From Flavimaribacter sp039888615 (GTDB lineage: Bacteria > Pseudomonadota > Alphaproteobacteria > Rhizobiales > Rhizobiaceae), in NCBI GenBank assembly GCA_039888615.1, contig JBDQQS010000002.1: a stretch of DNA of 64,000 nt. The stretch is one strand, 5' to 3'. The translations under genes and the position numbers were made by a program. This document shows, in pieces, positions 62,340 to 64,000 of this stretch. The notes beneath the pieces are model-generated. The model worked only from the letters and a program-made list of their open reading frames with translations, was not told where the DNA came from and ran no database searches. Position 1 is the stretch's first letter. Each line of letters starts with the position of its first letter.

Positions 62340-63617
62340 ATGAGCAAGGTTAGCGGTGGAAGCGGTGGTGAATCGAAGAACACCCTCTATTGTTCGTTTT
62401 GCGGCAAGAGCCAGCACGAAGTTCGCAAGCTGATTGCGGGACCGACGGTCTTTATCTGCGACGAGTGCGTCGAACTCTGCATGGACATCATCCGCGAGGA
62501 GAACAAATCCTCGATGGTGAAGTCCAGCGACGGCGTGCCCACTCCGAAGGAAATTATCGAAACGCTCGATGAATATGTCATCGGGCAGCAGCACGCCAAG
62601 CGCGTGCTTTCGGTCGCCGTTCACAATCACTACAAGCGTCTTGCCCACTCCAGCAAGAGCAATGACATCGAACTGTCCAAGTCGAACATCATGCTGGTGG
62701 GACCGACCGGTTGCGGCAAGACCTATCTCGCCCAGACGCTTGCCAGAATTATCGACGTTCCGTTCACCATGGCCGACGCCACGACCCTTACGGAAGCGGG
62801 CTATGTTGGCGAAGACGTTGAAAACATCATCCTGAAGCTGCTGCAGTCTGCCGATTACAATGTCGAGCGCGCGCAGAGGGGCATCGTCTATATTGACGAG
62901 GTCGACAAGATCTCGCGCAAGTCGGACAATCCCTCGATCACCCGGGACGTATCGGGCGAAGGCGTTCAGCAGGCGCTTCTGAAGATCATGGAGGGAACGG
63001 TCGCTTCGGTTCCGCCCCAGGGCGGCCGAAAGCATCCTCAGCAGGAATTCCTGCAGGTCGATACGACCAATATCCTGTTCATCTGCGGAGGCGCCTTCGC
63101 CGGTCTCGACAAGATCATCTCGGCGCGCGGCGAAAAGACCTCGATCGGTTTCGGCGCTGCAGTCAAGGCGCAGGACGAGCGTCGCGTCGGCGAGATCCTG
63201 CGCGAACTTGAGCCCGAGGACATGGTCAAGTTTGGCCTCATCCCCGAGTTTATTGGTCGTCTGCCGGTCATCGCCACCTTGGAAGATCTTGATGAGGACG
63301 CGCTGATCTCGATCCTTTCGGAACCGAAGAATGCGCTCGTCAAGCAGTATCAGCGCCTCTTTGAGATGGAGAGCGTCGAACTGACATTTCATGAAGATGC
63401 ATTGCGCGGCATCGCCAAAAAGGCGATCGCCCGCAAGACCGGCGCGCGCGGCTTGCGCTCGATCATGGAAAAGATCCTGCTCGACACCATGTTCGAGCTT
63501 CCCTCTCTCGAAGGTGTCCAGGAAGTCGTCATCTCCGATGAAGTGGTCAGCGGATCGGCCCGGCCGCTCTATATTTATTCGGAGCGCGACGAGGAAAAGG
63601 GCAACGCTACGGCGTAA
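62340..63617 (+). CDS. clpX: ATP-dependent Clp protease ATP-binding subunit ClpX
   Basis: 425 residues. The N-terminal C4 zinc domain (LYCSFCGKSQ and FICDECVELC) binds substrates and adaptors; the AAA+ module has Walker A VGPTGCGKTYLAQ, Walker B IVYIDEVDKI, and the IGF loop for ClpP docking (SIGFGAAV). The GYVGEDVE pore loop is intact. In alphaproteobacteria ClpXP degrades cell-cycle regulators such as CtrA. GAAGGAA precedes the ATG, and a strong terminator follows. Confidence 0.98.
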   Translation: MSKVSGGSGGESKNTLYCSFCGKSQHEVRKLIAGPTVFICDECVELCMDIIREENKSSMVKSSDGVPTPKEIIETLDEYVIGQQHAKRVLSVAVHNHYKRLAHSSKSNDIELSKSNIMLVGPTGCGKTYLAQTLARIIDVPFTMADATTLTEAGYVGEDVENIILKLLQSADYNVERAQRGIVYIDEVDKISRKSDNPSITRDVSGEGVQQALLKIMEGTVASVPPQGGRKHPQQEFLQVDTTNILFICGGAFAGLDKIISARGEKTSIGFGAAVKAQDERRVGEILRELEPEDMVKFGLIPEFIGRLPVIATLEDLDEDALISILSEPKNALVKQYQRLFEMESVELTFHEDALRGIAKKAIARKTGARGLRSIMEKILLDTMFELPSLEGVQEVVISDEVVSGSARPLYIYSERDEEKGNATA

Positions 63618-63643
63618 CCACTCCCGCCTGAATTGAATATTCG

Positions 63644-63670
63644 AAACCCGCCCTCGTGGCGGGTTTTTTT
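63644..63670 (+). terminator. Rho-independent terminator after clpX
   Basis: AAACCCGCC (63644-63652) and GGCGGGTTT (63658-63666) form the stem around a five-base loop, with seven T residues at 63664-63670. A textbook terminator 27 bases after clpX. Confidence 0.9.
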
Positions 63671-63730
63671 GACAAATCTGCAACTGAACTGCCGCTTGAC
63701 CTGCACACTGCCGCAATATCAGGATGCAGC

Positions 63731-64000
63731 ATGTTCGCAGATGCGCCTCAGCGCGGCTTTGTCGCAAAGGAATTCGAGAATCGGCTTTCGCGGCTGCAAG
63801 ACGGCATGCGGAAGCGGAATGTAAATCTCGCCTTTTTCACGACGGAAGCGGAATTCCGTTACCTTACCGGCTTTTTTTCGCAGTTCTGGCAGAGCCCGAC
63901 CCGGCCCTGGTTTTTGCTGGCGCCGCAATCCGGCAAACCGGTCGCCGTCATTCCCGAAATCGGCGCGGAATGCATGCGCCGCGCCGGCGTCGAGGATATA
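63731..64000 (+). CDS. M24 family (creatinase/aminopeptidase P-like) peptidase, N-terminal part only
   Basis: 90 codons are visible from the ATG at 63731, with AGGA eight bases upstream; the gene runs past the window end. FENRLSRLQDGMRKRNVNLAFFTTEAEFRYLTGFFSQFWQS, then RPWFLLAPQSGKPVAVIPEIG, is the creatinase N-terminal domain. The metal-binding catalytic domain is off the edge. Members cleave X-Pro bonds or related amides. Preceded by the clpX terminator, so it has its own promoter. Confidence 0.85.
   Translation, partial: MFADAPQRGFVAKEFENRLSRLQDGMRKRNVNLAFFTTEAEFRYLTGFFSQFWQSPTRPWFLLAPQSGKPVAVIPEIGAECMRRAGVEDI

Noticed and set aside
62244..63767. 507-codon open frame on the minus strand opposite clpX
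   Set aside because: clpX is certain, and the antisense frame has only compositional bias, no domain.

Overview
This window reads as a piece of the main chromosome of an alphaproteobacterium of the order Hyphomicrobiales (Rhizobiales). The evidence is a complete AapJQMP general amino acid permease, DUF3126 and DUF2842 proteins, a BTLCP (LapG-like) protease, heme A synthase of the COX15 type, short-type ArgC next to rplM-rpsI, clpP-clpX, and a LexA-type GAAC-N7-GAAC box. Coding density is high and the sequence is GC-rich. I see no insertion sequence, prophage, CRISPR array, rRNA or tRNA. Genus cannot be fixed from the sequence alone.

Layout. 1-8.6 kb: a truncated P1-family peptidase and a branched-chain-type periplasmic binding protein on the minus strand, then a plus-strand run of flavin reductase, CoxD-like AAA+ ATPase, CoxE-like VWA protein, XdhC split in two, a MoeA-like/MocA-like fusion and an FAD monooxygenase. 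This is a molybdenum-hydroxylase maturation cluster without its structural enzyme in view. 8.6-14.6 kb: metC and the divergent aapJQMP operon. 14.6-23.9 kb: small metabolic genes (monooxygenase, two coupled alpha/beta hydrolases, pncB, enoyl-CoA hydratase, cysE, gamma carbonic anhydrase, BTLCP protease). 24-27.2 kb: an unusual three-gene operon of two CDF-fold membrane proteins that lack the usual metal ligands, with an HlyD-like adaptor between them, followed by a PilZ protein. 28-40 kb: rhomboid protease, CBS and HIT proteins, pyruvate oxidase-type enzyme, tamA-tamB, adenine deaminase. 40.3-48.7 kb: an exopolysaccharide locus (ligase/polymerase, phosphoglucosyltransferase, GT4, export protein, Wzc-like protein with a degenerate kinase domain, BioF2-type acyltransferase). 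48.7-61.3 kb: DUF2842, heme A synthase, argC, a di-heme peroxidase, a nitroreductase, a decayed membrane gene, rpsI-rplM, thioesterase, two crotonases, a metallophosphoesterase, three tandem four-cysteine secreted proteins, a CoA-binding protein and metY. 61.4-64 kb: clpP, clpX and the start of an M24 peptidase.

Several genes share pathways. CysE, MetC and MetY all belong to sulfur amino acid metabolism; TamA and TamB form one outer-membrane assembly machine; ClpP and ClpX form one protease. The best candidates for something undescribed are the metal-site-less CDF pair with its adaptor, the trio of four-cysteine secreted proteins, the LexA box with no gene behind it, and the Wzc-like protein without a Walker A lysine.
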